This document shows, piece by piece, positions 17,284-26,260 of a stretch of DNA of 64,000 bases. A program made the translations under genes and the position numbers. A model generated the notes under the pieces. That model was given only the letters and a program-made list of their open reading frames with translations. It did no database searches and was not told the DNA's origin. How positions within the stretch are numbered: position 1 is the first letter of the stretch; each line of letters opens with the position of its first letter. Source of the stretch: JBCBRD01 sp039819785 (GTDB lineage: Bacteria > Pseudomonadota > Alphaproteobacteria > Rhizobiales > Hyphomicrobiaceae). The stretch covers positions 1 to 64,000 of the forward strand of contig JBCBRH010000006.1 of the NCBI GenBank assembly GCA_039819785.1. The letters run 5' to 3'.

Positions 17284-19101
17284 ATGCAAAAAGCCGTGGA
17301 CGACAAAAACCCAGAGACTGAAACACGCTATCAGATCGAAAATCCCGAACAGTTCGCGCAGAACATGCTGCGGGTGTTTGAGGAGAGCGGCAAGATCATG
17401 ACGGAATACATGGATCGTGCCGACACGACCATGAGCCCCTACTCAACCGCCACGGAAATGACAGAGGCGTCTAAGTCGGTAGCCGAGGTCGTGTCGATGT
17501 GGATGGCGGATCCGCCCCGCCTTATGGAAGCCCAGACGGTCCTGGCCAAATCGTACATGGATGTCTGGAACCAGACACTTCAGCGAATGATGGGCCAGCA
17601 AACAGACCCCGTTATCGATCCCGATCCAGGCGACAATCGCTTCAAGGACCCCGAGTGGCGGTCGAACCCGTATTTCGATTTCTGGAAGCAGTCCTATCTG
17701 ATCACCACTCAGTGGGCGCAGGATATGTTGGCGCACACATCGGGCCTTGATGAAGCAGAGCGTCGTCGCGCCGAATACTACATGCGGCTCTATATGAGCG
17801 CGTTTTCACCATCCAACTTCCCGATGACCAACCCGGAAGTGGTGCGTGAAACGTTCAAGACGAACGCAACAAATCTCGTAAAGGGGATGGAACTGCTCGC
17901 CCACGACATGGAGCAGTCCGGTGATCTTCTGAAGATCTCACAGACCGACCTCGAAGCTTTTGAGATTGGCCGCAATCTGGCTGTCACGCCCGGTAAGGTC
18001 GTGTTCCAAACAGACGTATTGCAGTTGATCCAGTATTCGCCGACCACCGATACGGTGTGTGAAACGCCATTGCTGATCATTCCGCCCTGGATCAACAAAT
18101 TCTACATCCTCGACCTGACGCCGCCCAAGAGCTTCGTAAAATATGCCGTCGATCGTGGCCACACGGTCTTTGTCGTCTCCTGGGTAAATCCAGATGAGAC
18201 ACTGGCCGGCAAACGATTTGAGGATTACGTCCACGAGGGCGTCCTGGAGGCGGCTGATGCGGTCCGTCGCGAAACGGGCGTCGCAGAAATCAACGCCATC
18301 GGCTATTGCGTCGGCGGAACACTTCTCGCGACCACTCTGGCCTACACAGCCGCCATCAACGAAAACGTTTTCAAGTCGGTCACGTTCCTGACAACCCAGG
18401 TCGATTTCCAGAAGGCCGGCGAACTGTTGTTGTTCATCGACGAAAGCCAGCTGAAGTCTCTCGATGACATGATGACTGAACGCGGGTATCTCGACGGCTC
18501 GCGTATGGCCAATGTGTTCAACATGATGCGCCCGCGCGACCTGATCTGGCCCTATATCGTCAACAACTACCTGCTCGGCAAAAAGCCGTTCCCGTTCGAT
18601 CTCCTGTACTGGAACCAGGATTCGACACGCATGCCCGCAGCAAACCACAGGTTCTACCTGCGCGAATTCTATCATGAGAACAAACTGGCCAAGGGCGAAC
18701 TCACCATCACCGGCAAACGTCTCGATCTCGCAAAGGTCAAAACGCCGATTTTCGAAGTCGCGACAAAAGAAGACCACATCGCTCCAGCGGAATCGGTTTT
18801 CCTCGGCTCGCAGCTTTTCGGCGGCGAGGTCGAATTTGTACTGGCAGGTGCAGGCCACATCGCAGGTGTGATCAACCCACCGGAAAAGATGAAATACCTG
18901 TATTGGACATCGACACGGCCAAACGGCGAAACACTCCAGGAGTGGATCGCCAATGCGCACGAACACCCAGGCTCATGGTGGCCCCACTGGGCTGAATGGG
19001 TCAGCCAGTATAGCGGACCTCAGATCCCAGCGCGCACGCCAGGGGAGAAACTGGGCACCTTGGAAGATGCACCGGGCTCCTACGTGAAAGTCCGGTGTTG
19101 A
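17284..19101 (+). CDS. phaC: Class I poly(3-hydroxyalkanoate) synthase
   Basis: 605 residues. N-terminal helical domain (PNPTFDF-like region is NRFKDPEWRSNPYFDFWKQS near residue 120), then an alpha/beta hydrolase core. The lipase-like box GYCVGG places the catalytic cysteine at 342; the rest of the triad is Asp497 (KEDHIAP) and His525 (GAGHIAGVINPP). Polymerises (R)-3-hydroxyacyl-CoA on granule surfaces. No phaA, phaB or phasin gene lies beside it. A strong hairpin terminator follows about 100 bp after the stop. Class I rather than III or IV because of length and single-gene context. Confidence 0.96.
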   Translation: MQKAVDDKNPETETRYQIENPEQFAQNMLRVFEESGKIMTEYMDRADTTMSPYSTATEMTEASKSVAEVVSMWMADPPRLMEAQTVLAKSYMDVWNQTLQRMMGQQTDPVIDPDPGDNRFKDPEWRSNPYFDFWKQSYLITTQWAQDMLAHTSGLDEAERRRAEYYMRLYMSAFSPSNFPMTNPEVVRETFKTNATNLVKGMELLAHDMEQSGDLLKISQTDLEAFEIGRNLAVTPGKVVFQTDVLQLIQYSPTTDTVCETPLLIIPPWINKFYILDLTPPKSFVKYAVDRGHTVFVVSWVNPDETLAGKRFEDYVHEGVLEAADAVRRETGVAEINAIGYCVGGTLLATTLAYTAAINENVFKSVTFLTTQVDFQKAGELLLFIDESQLKSLDDMMTERGYLDGSRMANVFNMMRPRDLIWPYIVNNYLLGKKPFPFDLLYWNQDSTRMPAANHRFYLREFYHENKLAKGELTITGKRLDLAKVKTPIFEVATKEDHIAPAESVFLGSQLFGGEVEFVLAGAGHIAGVINPPEKMKYLYWTSTRPNGETLQEWIANAHEHPGSWWPHWAEWVSQYSGPQIPARTPGEKLGTLEDAPGSYVKVRC

Positions 19102-19198
19102 CCAGACGAGCACCGTTCTGAGCCGGTTTGTGCGCATGCCGGACGGCCAAAGATCGGCATCCAAATGCATTGATCCCCGCACAGCACGGGGCAGACGG

Positions 19199-19229
19199 AA
19201 GGAGCCAGAAACTGGCTCCTTTCTTTTTT
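19199..19229 (+). terminator. Intrinsic terminator after phaC
   Basis: Ten-base stem AAGGAGCCAG / CTGGCTCCTT with an AAA loop, followed by TTCTTTTTT. Lies 97 bp past the phaC stop. Beyond it, 19230-19452 is AT-rich leader sequence of the next gene with no frame of its own. Confidence 0.9.
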
Positions 19230-19452
19230 GCCCATGTGTGAAAAACAGATATCTCCCCAGCGCCTAAAAATCTGAAAAAAATATAAAAAACAAGAGCTTA
19301 ATACCCAGTCAGTTGATCGATGAATGCCACATGAAGCCACCCCTCCAATTTCGTTCATGGCACCTCGGCTAAAACTGGCTTCATCAACAGCGCGGACCTG
19401 ATGGGTGCTTTATCAACACGGCCGCATCGACGACGTCCAATAGGAGAGCAAC

Positions 19453-20037
19453 ATGACCCCGATCCTCAAGACAGTGGCAGCAATCTCTGTGTGCGCAGCT
19501 TCATTCGGTTTGGCCGCTCAGGCAAACGCCGCACCAGGCGCTGGCTTTGGCCTGAAGAAATCGCTGGCCCACCAGATGCAAGACACCAGCCCCCTCATCA
19601 AGGTCCAGGCCCGCGGTAATGGTGAAGGCCGTCGCAACCGCAGCGGCAACCGCAATAGCAGCGGGAATGCCAGAAATGCCAACGCCGGCAAGAAATCCGG
19701 CGGAAAACTACCTGTCCATGGCAGAGCCAGCAGAGCCGTCGTTGAATCGAAATTCCCCAAGCAGAAAAAGGCCAACAAGCAGAGACGCATTGTCAAACAG
19801 GTGTTGCGCGGAGCTGGACTTCTTCCGAAAAAACGCGGGTATAACCGTGCAAATGGCCGACGCTTCGCATGCGCTGCAGTGGCCCGGACGAGACGCGGCA
19901 GCGGTCGCCCCATCGGTATTCGAGGTTTTGCGCGCGGCCGGAATGCATGTGCCCGAGCAATGCGTGAATGCCGCCAGGAACTTCGTTTCCGCAAATCACG
20001 TGGCCGTAACCCTCGCGCCGCTTGCGTTATTCGCTAA
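19453..20037 (+). CDS. Basic exported protein with four C-terminal-half cysteines, unknown function
   Basis: 194 residues with an excellent AGGAGAGCAAC before the ATG. A clear signal peptide (LKTVAAISVCAASFGLAAQANA) is followed by a strongly basic low-complexity segment rich in Arg, Asn, Gly and Lys (residues 55-80: RGNGEGRRNRSGNRNSSG). The C-terminal half has four cysteines: RFACAAVAR, NACARAMRECRQELRF and RAACVIR, likely two disulfides. Acidic residues are scarce. Its own terminator follows 24 bp after the stop, so it is probably monocistronic. I do not recognise a named family; binding to an acidic envelope polymer or nucleic acid is possible but unproven. Confidence 0.75.
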   Translation: MTPILKTVAAISVCAASFGLAAQANAAPGAGFGLKKSLAHQMQDTSPLIKVQARGNGEGRRNRSGNRNSSGNARNANAGKKSGGKLPVHGRASRAVVESKFPKQKKANKQRRIVKQVLRGAGLLPKKRGYNRANGRRFACAAVARTRRGSGRPIGIRGFARGRNACARAMRECRQELRFRKSRGRNPRAACVIR

Positions 20038-20060
20038 ATAACAGCGTCGCGAACCAAACA

Positions 20061-20104
20061 AAAAAGAAGGCCGATGGAGCACATTGCGCCATCGGCCTTT
20101 CTTG
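20061..20104. terminator. Intrinsic terminator, possibly bidirectional
   Basis: Stem AAGGCCGATGG (20067-20077) / CCATCGGCCTT (20089-20099) with an 11-base loop, preceded by AAAAAAG and followed by TTTCTT. Serves the basic exported protein on plus; the A-run on the left gives a T-run on minus, which could also end transcripts from the convergent PilJ-N-type gene. Confidence 0.9.
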
Positions 20105-20219
20105 CTTCAACGATACGGTACCCCAAACCTCGTCACCTAACCCATCAACCCAGAGAGCGTTGCAACCATTCGGGCGATATCGTGTGATCGTCGATCGTCC
20201 AGCCCCCGAGCCCAGTCAA

Positions 20220-21158
20220 TCAATTCAATGCCACGTACACCTTAACGACATTGTCAAAGCCCAGAAGAACTTTCAGGTTGTCTTTCGCAACAGCCAAAAC
20301 CTCATCATGAGAGACTTCTTCATCTAACAGGGCCGCGTGGAAAATTGGCTTGATCGGTTCATAAGCGACCATCGCCCGATCGATCTCGTCTTGAATTATT
20401 CCTGGAACCTCATTCAAGAACCCATATTCATGGTTCCCTGTTTTGAGCGCTTCGGCTGTCGATTCAAACATCACCAACGACCGTTTCAACGCTTTTTGTT
20501 GTTCCTCGTAATTGATACCTGCCGCAATGAGACAGTATTCCTTGGCCATCTTCTGAGACAGCATCTGCTGACGCCCTGACAAGTCGATGGCCGTAGCCGC
20601 ATATGGGCTGACGTTCCCCTCATTGCTATGATAATTTTTGAGTTGAACAACAAGCAGTTGCGAACGCTTCAACAGTTCAACGCTGCCAGCGAGTAAATGG
20701 TGGAAGTAGCGCTGATCGGGATCGTCTCCCGAAACGACATTCGTGACCGCGGCCTTGTAGGTGAGCCAGAAATCTTCAACATGTTCCAACGCTGCCAGCA
20801 CATCAGGATCACGTGCAGGGACCAACCCGAGAGCCGCATTACCTTCTCGCAAGTTGACTAAAGTGTCTTCAAACAGCCAGACCGCCTGAAGCATAACCGT
20901 GATGTGCTTCTCACGGTCGATACCCATCACTGAAAAGCAAGCATCTTTTCCAATGTGCTGCGTCAGCATCCTCTGTCGTCCAGCCAGATCGACCTTAAGC
21001 CGGGCGCTGGTTTGAACCTGCTCGGCTTTGTGAAGATCGTTGGCGGGATCAGCAAAACCCTCGTTGGGAAAAACAAGGCATGCAGCCAGAAAAATAGCTT
21101 GAACAACACGGCATAAACCACCGCGCTTGTTTTGATGATAACCCGCATCAAATGACAC
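20220..21158 (-). CDS. Exported protein with two PilJ-N-type (type IV pili MCP N-terminal) domains
   Basis: About 312 residues. Two copies of the PilJ N-terminal sensor motif are visible: SARLKVDLAGRQRMLTQHIG near residue 50 and TAIDLSGRQQMLSQKMAKEY near residue 195, each followed by long helices. A hydrophobic stretch (VVQAIFLAACLVF) ending before FADPAN is a signal peptide. There is no HAMP, methyl-accepting or kinase domain, so this is a free periplasmic sensor-like unit. The start is uncertain: GTG 21158 has GGGGG upstream, and a TTG at 21191 is also open. No partner gene adjoins it. In related proteins the domain senses small ligands. Confidence 0.8.
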   Translation of the reverse strand: MSFDAGYHQNKRGGLCRVVQAIFLAACLVFPNEGFADPANDLHKAEQVQTSARLKVDLAGRQRMLTQHIGKDACFSVMGIDREKHITVMLQAVWLFEDTLVNLREGNAALGLVPARDPDVLAALEHVEDFWLTYKAAVTNVVSGDDPDQRYFHHLLAGSVELLKRSQLLVVQLKNYHSNEGNVSPYAATAIDLSGRQQMLSQKMAKEYCLIAAGINYEEQQKALKRSLVMFESTAEALKTGNHEYGFLNEVPGIIQDEIDRAMVAYEPIKPIFHAALLDEEVSHDEVLAVAKDNLKVLLGFDNVVKVYVALN

Positions 21159-21191
21159 AGCACGCCCCCACGAACTTGAAATACCCGCCAA

Positions 21192-21615
21192 TAAAAAACA
21201 AAGCAGACAGCTCAGACCCAGTTAGAACAAAAGCAAAAATTTACATCCAGATTATCCGCGCGGCACACCCGAAAGCCTGACGTGTCGGTGTTTTGTATTC
21301 ACCTGCATTGCTCCGCTCGTCTCAGGAGCCAATCCAATATGAACACACTGCAAAAAATGATGAGTTCAAGGGCCAGCAGAGATGATACGCCGCCTGCGCC
21401 TACGTAAGCGAGCCCCCCTCATGAGCTCCTGGAGACCATCAAACCTCCCACCAGACGCTGTAACCCTTGCACTGAACTACGACCGGAACCAACACGGCAA
21501 CCCAGCCAGAGTTGCAACCATTCCAGAGATAATACTGCACCGTGAAACACGCCGAACACGAACAAAACGCCGTTTAACAAAGCGGCCGCAAAACCAATTG
21601 TTTATCGTCAGTCAT
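21192..21615. other. Intergenic region, nothing recognised
   Basis: 424 bp between the PilJ-N-type gene start and the metY stop. Short open frames only, with no start signals, no T-tailed hairpin and no repeat shared with the rest of the window. Confidence 0.5.
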
Positions 21616-22935
21616 TCAAGTGCCGACGGCCCTCAAAGAATTTTCAATGTCGCCAATGATATCCTCCAAGTCCTCGATCCCGATCGACAACCGGACAACA
21701 TCCGGTCCAGCCCCTGCCAACACCCGCTGTTCGTCGGTCAACTGTCGATGCGTCGTGGATGCAGGGTGGATCACCAACGATCGCGTATCACCGATGTTGG
21801 CCAGATGTGAGAAGAGCTCCAATCCAGATACGAATTGGACACCAGCCTCATAGCCGCCTTTCAAGCCGAACGTGAACACCGCACCTGCCCCCTTGGGACA
21901 GATCTTTTGCTGGATGGCGTGCGATGCGTTCCCAGGAAGCCCCGCGTAATTCACCCACGCCACCTTGTCATGGCCTTCCAGGAAAGCGGCCACGCCGGCC
22001 GCGTTATCACAGTGCTTCCGCATCCGAAGTGGCAGCGTTTCGATCCCGGTCAGCAGCATGAACGCGTTAAACGGTGAGATCGCCGGCCCAAGATCGCGCA
22101 GACCCATCACGCGACACGCAATGGCGAAACCGAAATCGCCGAATGTCTCAGCCAGAACCATGCCGTTGTAAGACGCGTTCGGCTCAACGAGCGTCCGATA
22201 CCGGTGCTTTGCACCCAGCCAATCGAACGTGCCGCAATCAACGATCGCCCCGCCGATTGAGTTGCCATGTCCACCCAGAAACTTGGTCAGCGAATGCACG
22301 ACGATATCCGCGCCGTGCGCTTTGGGTTGGCACAGATAGGGCGTGGCCATGGTGTTATCGACAATGAACGGCACACCGGCAGCCTTGGCAATTTCAGCAA
22401 TGGCTGGAAGGTCGACCACCAAACCACCTGGGTTGGCGATGGATTCGCAATAGATCGCGCGCGTCTTATCCGTAATCGCTGCTCGGAAAGTCTCGGGGTC
22501 TGTTGCATCCGCCCACTTCACTCGCCAATCGAATTTCGAAAACGCATGATTGAATTGATTGACTGACCCACCATAAAGTTGCCGGCCGGCGACAAATTTA
22601 TCACCAGGCTCCATCAACGTATGGAATGTCAGGAGTTGAGCTGCATGGCCGGATGCGACAGCCAAAGCCGCCGTTCCACCCTCAAGCGCAGCGACCCGGC
22701 TTTCAAGAACCGCCTGCGTTGGGTTGGTGATCCGGGTGTAGATGTTGCCGAACGATTCAAGCCCGAACAGCGATGCGGCGTGATCGGCGTCATTAAAGAC
22801 GTAGGACGACGTCTGGTAAATCGGTGTCGCCCTGGCACCTGTTGCGGCGTCCGGCGCGGCCCCGGCGTGAACCGCCAGGGTCGAAAATCCAGTTACATCA
22901 GCCCCAGCTTCACCATCAGCGATGTCGTCTGCCAT
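21616..22935 (-). CDS. metY: O-acetylhomoserine aminocarboxypropyltransferase (sulfhydrylase)
   Basis: 439 residues, typical of MetY and longer than cystathionine-type enzymes. Cys/Met metabolism PLP fold: STLAVHAGAAPDAATGARAT at the start, PIYQTSSYVFNDADHAASLF, ESIANPGGLVVDLPAIAEIA, and the PLP lysine in VVHSLTKFLGGHG near residue 213. Condenses O-acetylhomoserine with sulfide (or methanethiol) to homocysteine (or methionine). AGGAG lies 11 bases before the ATG. The 155-bp leader was checked by eye for a SAM-II riboswitch and shows none. Works downstream of hom, encoded 6 kb away. Confidence 0.93.
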   Translation of the reverse strand: MADDIADGEAGADVTGFSTLAVHAGAAPDAATGARATPIYQTSSYVFNDADHAASLFGLESFGNIYTRITNPTQAVLESRVAALEGGTAALAVASGHAAQLLTFHTLMEPGDKFVAGRQLYGGSVNQFNHAFSKFDWRVKWADATDPETFRAAITDKTRAIYCESIANPGGLVVDLPAIAEIAKAAGVPFIVDNTMATPYLCQPKAHGADIVVHSLTKFLGGHGNSIGGAIVDCGTFDWLGAKHRYRTLVEPNASYNGMVLAETFGDFGFAIACRVMGLRDLGPAISPFNAFMLLTGIETLPLRMRKHCDNAAGVAAFLEGHDKVAWVNYAGLPGNASHAIQQKICPKGAGAVFTFGLKGGYEAGVQFVSGLELFSHLANIGDTRSLVIHPASTTHRQLTDEQRVLAGAGPDVVRLSIGIEDLEDIIGDIENSLRAVGT

Positions 22936-23090
22936 CTGCGCGTCTCCTGATCACATCAAAGATGCCGGACCATAGGAGTGTCGACGCGCAAGGCAACCGC
23001 ATTCGACTGTCAGGTAACCCAATCGATCATAAGCTGAATGACGACAGGGCCGAAATAAAGCGCTGAGGCACGAATGTCAGGTCGTGGAGA

Positions 23091-23297
23091 TCAGGCCTTG
23101 GCCAGGTGACCTGGGCGACCACATTTCCATTTCTGCACACGCCATTTGGGATGCCCGGCGAGGTATTTGGCTATCTCTGCCTGCCCGAGGAACATGCACT
23201 GCTGCGGCGTGATGTTGCCGGCCATGTAGGTCAGGTTGACGTTCTTGCAGGTGACCGGGCTTGAAATCAGACAAATCGAAAGGACGATCTCGACCAT
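23091..23297 (-). CDS. Small four-cysteine protein, paralogue of the gene at 7604-7801
   Basis: 68 residues with GGGAG seven bases before the ATG. Cysteines at 9, 17, 34 and 59: MVEIVLSICLISSPVTCK, NITPQQCMFLGQAEIAK, WRVQKWKCGRPG. The cysteine spacing and the W[RK]CGxP ending match the 65-residue product at 7604-7801 within one residue. The N-terminus is hydrophobic but may be part of the fold. Family members of about this size seem common in Hyphomicrobiales from memory; no function is known to me. A longer frame overlaps on the same strand (23077-23418) but has no comparable conservation. Confidence 0.75.
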   Translation of the reverse strand: MVEIVLSICLISSPVTCKNVNLTYMAGNITPQQCMFLGQAEIAKYLAGHPKWRVQKWKCGRPGHLAKA

Positions 23298-24046
23298 GAA
23301 TATCTCCCACGTTAAAGCCCTGCCAGGATACTGGCAGGCGTTTGACCGTGGACGTTCTTCCCTCGAGTCTTATCGTTCCCATAAGCGTGCTTGAGCTTTC
23401 ATGGCAAAACAAGCACAAACGCTGGGCAATCAGTGGAGCAATCCGAGGCAGTCAGACAATCGTTGCAGCGACCATTGGTGCAACATAGTGCACTAAAATC
23501 TTCCCCTGACGCCTTTTAAAATCGGACACATCAAAAACTCTGCCTGCGACCGACCGCCATCATGGCAGATCGGAAAATTGCACAATTTTTAGGCCCTGCT
23601 GCGGAACGTCGCAGCAAAAGCGACACAGGCTGTCACAAATTGGCAACCATATACTCATCCAAAAAAGGCCTCAACCGACGGCTGCAGGGCAAAAAACGCC
23701 TACGCAGGCCCCGAATCACACGCGCCGAGCTCCCAACAAAAACGCTTCGTGTCATTCGACCGCTATTCAGATGCAACCGAGAAACCGGCCTGATCCGGGC
23801 CCTGGGGATAACGGGGACACGCTCTGGCAACGAAAGCTTGCCGACCCCGAATCGACCTACTCCGGTTCTCAGCCTGCAAGCGATGACCACCGTGATGGTG
23901 CTCCCGATTTGCGATTGATTGCGGCCCCCAAGGTTCAAGTCCCAAGGTCCAGGAGCGGCAGGTACGCAGCACGGGCCGGCATCACGGCCATAAGTAGCGT
24001 CGAGCCATGCGTGAGCAGCGTTGAGAAAGTTGAAAGGCAGTTTGTT
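23298..24046. other. Long intergenic region, nothing recognised
   Basis: 749 bp between divergent genes. It contains the leaders of the small cysteine protein (minus) and of the TPR lipoprotein (plus). Open frames at 23562-23918 and upstream of 24047 have no start signal and Arg/Pro-rich composition typical of non-coding GC-rich sequence. No repeat or terminator seen. Confidence 0.45.
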
Positions 24047-24961
24047 ATGACAACCACCGCCGCGAATAGCGTTGAACCAAGGGTCCAGGGTTCGTTAGGG
24101 CCAAACGCCAAACCACGAGCTGACAAACGAGACACCGGTAAACGGCCAGCCGCGATTCCAATCGCCGCGACGCTTGCGGCCACACTGCTGTTAACGGCCT
24201 GCGCCATGACCCCGGACAACCTGGGATTGCCAGCCTCGCTGGCCCCTGATCCAAACACCTCTGGGATCGAGACAGGATCAATCGGAAACACCGCTGTTGA
24301 CCCGTTTGGTTTCAACCCAGACACGACGCCCCAAAACACGGCAGATAAATCCGGGACACCGGATGTCCTTGAGGAAGTGGCCCGCCTGCGCGCGCTCAAT
24401 CGGCAGCCGGAGGCGCTGGCACTCCTGGAACAAGCGACCTCGAAAGCGACCGCGACCCTGGCCATGCGACTGTCACACGGCCTGCTAGCGCTGGAAGTCG
24501 GCAATCTGGCCGATGCACGCCAAATCCTCAAAAAGGCTGCGAAATCGGACCCACCGAACTGGCGGGTTCTATCAGGGCTCGGTTCGGTCTACGCCGCCGA
24601 AGGCAAGCAGTCCGATGCGCAAAAGGCGTTCGCGCAGGCCCTGCGCCTGAAGCCGGACCATCCATCGATCCTCAACAATCTGGCCCTGTCCTACGCGCTT
24701 GATGGAAAACGTGACCGCGCCGAAGCCATCCTCCGCCGCGCCGCAGCCGACACGACGGCAAACCCTCAGGCAAAACAAAACCTCGCGCTGCTGCTAGGCC
24801 TTGAGGGCCGGAAAAAGGAAGCCTCGAAGTTCGCCGAAGCCGTCCTTCCAAAACCGAAGGCCGACGCGAACCTCGGCTACCTGGAGGAACTGCGCGCAAC
24901 CGTGAAAATCTCCAAGGATGAGCGCGCAAAGGCCGCAGTGAAATCAGCCGCCAGGAATTAG
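24047..24961 (+). CDS. TadD-like tetratricopeptide-repeat lipoprotein
   Basis: 304 residues from ATG 24047, with AAAGG ten bases upstream. The signal peptide (IPIAATLAATLLLTACAMTP) ends in a lipobox LTAC, so it is probably a lipid-anchored periplasmic protein. Residues 115-260 are TPR helices: ALLEQATSKATATLAMRLSH, VLSGLGSVYAAEGKQSDAQK, SILNNLALSYALDGKRDRAE. This is the layout of TadD, the pilotin-like lipoprotein of Tad/Flp pilus systems that helps the secretin assemble. cpaC, cpaD and tadG lie just beyond on the other strand, supporting the call; a general TPR lipoprotein remains possible. Confidence 0.82.
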   Translation: MTTTAANSVEPRVQGSLGPNAKPRADKRDTGKRPAAIPIAATLAATLLLTACAMTPDNLGLPASLAPDPNTSGIETGSIGNTAVDPFGFNPDTTPQNTADKSGTPDVLEEVARLRALNRQPEALALLEQATSKATATLAMRLSHGLLALEVGNLADARQILKKAAKSDPPNWRVLSGLGSVYAAEGKQSDAQKAFAQALRLKPDHPSILNNLALSYALDGKRDRAEAILRRAAADTTANPQAKQNLALLLGLEGRKKEASKFAEAVLPKPKADANLGYLEELRATVKISKDERAKAAVKSAARN

Positions 24962-25012
24962 CCCGAGTGTTCGGTGTGGAAACCAGCATTTTCATAAATT
25001 CTTGAACCGAAT

Positions 25013-25063
25013 AAGCGAAGCGCATCTCTCGAACGACACCCGGAAAATGCGCTTTGCGTTTTT
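25013..25063 (+). terminator. Intrinsic terminator after the TPR lipoprotein gene
   Basis: Arms GCGAAGCGCAT (25015-25025) and ATGCGCTTTGCG (25047-25058) pair with one G-U, with a 21-base loop and a TTTTTATT tail. It stands 50 bp past the stop. Confidence 0.75.
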
Positions 25064-25387
25064 ATTCAATTCGATCCTTGACCGCCGTCTCTTATGAGCT
25101 TCTCCGGGTCCGGCGCATTTACGCGAAGCTTCATTTACAGACCGAGACGCGTGTAGCGTCAGCGGCACGACGTCCGAAAGCTTGTAGACCTTGCTATGTC
25201 GAGGACGGCCCTCATCGTCACGACTTGGAACAAGCTGTACGGTAAAAGCCTGACGATTTTGGCGGTTCATCAGCCATTCGGGCCACGTCCTGCGGTGCGC
25301 TCCCTGTCCAATTCCCGCATACTTGTCAGAACACCGCGCTGACCCCAATTCAAAACCCGCGTTTTGCATGCGGGCATCAGAATCAGT

Positions 25388-25432
25388 TGTGCCCCGAATT
25401 GCCTCAGCTGATCTGAAGCAATACGGGGCACA
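25388..25432. repeat. Isolated 15-bp inverted repeat downstream of cpaD
   Basis: TGTGCCCCGAATTGC (25388-25402) and GCAATACGGGGCACA (25418-25432) are inverted copies with one mismatch around a 15-base loop. No T-run follows on either strand, so it is not a standard terminator. The rest of 24962-25471 holds no gene; a weaker hairpin CCCGC/GCGGG with a TTTTG tail on minus (25351-25374) may end cpaD transcripts. Confidence 0.6.
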
Positions 25433-25471
25433 CGAACGGGATCGAATGGACAACCTCCTGAAAGTTCACAT

Positions 25472-26260
25472 CTAGTTCCCAGCGCCTGGCGGCTTCTGCG
25501 GATCATTCTGCATCGGGCTGACCATCGACCCACCATCATCGCCCCCCGATGATCCTTTAATATACTCCGACCACTTAGCAGCACGGCGTTCGGACGAACG
25601 CGGGGTTTCCGCCTGCGGACCTTGCAGATCACGGGCATTCGCAACCGTCAGAGCCAGATTGCGCTGCGTCGAACACCCGAAGTTTTGCTGCGGCAGACGC
25701 TCGCGAATGTCATCCACATCGTCTGGCCAGTGGCCACACTGCGGAGCGACCGCAACCTGCCGGTCATAAGACACCGCGATCGCGGGCCCGAATTCGTCGG
25801 TGTAGGCCGTATCGCTCCGGATCACATCGACATACCGCTCCGGAATACCCGCTTCATGCACCTCATCGATGACGTCACGCACACTGCGCGAAACAGCCAG
25901 ATGACCACGCACCGAGCCCGGTGCCGCAACCGTCAGATTGCCGACACTCTCTGCCTTGTAGTCCTGCAGGAATCGCGTCAGGTCGGCCCGCTGATTTCGG
26001 CTAAGACCTTCACCCTTCCCAGCCATCTCGATCAGCAACGCCTCCCCTCGACCCGCGTAATGGATCGGATGGCGCTTGACCGGATCGTTCAGATGTATGG
26101 CGGTCGCATCGTCCAGCCGGATGTGCTCCCGACACCCGCCAACGACTATGGCGAGGCAGGCCACGACGGCAAGGGGCACAACCGCTGCGCTCGACCGGAG
26201 TTGAGCCCGCAAGCAGCCCACGCCCACCTGCGACGGCTTCTGAGTGTGACGCATGCTCAT
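25472..26260 (-). CDS. cpaD: Pilus assembly lipoprotein CpaD
   Basis: 262 residues. Signal peptide with lipobox (VVACLAIVVGGC, Cys about residue 43), then the CpaD domain: RHPIHYAGRGEALLIEMAG at about residue 65, GHLAVSRSVRDVIDEVHEAG, and the signature PQQNFGCSTQRNLALTVANARDL near residue 200. The C-terminus is a Gly/Ser/Pro-rich tail. CpaD is an outer-membrane-associated Tad pilus component in alphaproteobacteria. ATG overlaps the cpaC stop as ATGA, so the two are co-translated. In complete loci cpaE and cpaF follow; here they do not. Confidence 0.9.
   Translation of the reverse strand: MSMRHTQKPSQVGVGCLRAQLRSSAAVVPLAVVACLAIVVGGCREHIRLDDATAIHLNDPVKRHPIHYAGRGEALLIEMAGKGEGLSRNQRADLTRFLQDYKAESVGNLTVAAPGSVRGHLAVSRSVRDVIDEVHEAGIPERYVDVIRSDTAYTDEFGPAIAVSYDRQVAVAPQCGHWPDDVDDIRERLPQQNFGCSTQRNLALTVANARDLQGPQAETPRSSERRAAKWSEYIKGSSGGDDGGSMVSPMQNDPQKPPGAGN

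Noticed and set aside
22936..23090. Possible SAM-II riboswitch before metY
   Set aside because: The leader was read by eye for the conserved pseudoknot elements known from alphaproteobacterial met genes and none were found. A covariance-model search would settle it.
23077..23418. Longer minus-strand frame over the small four-cysteine gene
   Set aside because: The 23091-23297 frame has the better ribosome site and a paralogue in the window; the longer frame is His/Arg/Pro-rich shadow sequence.
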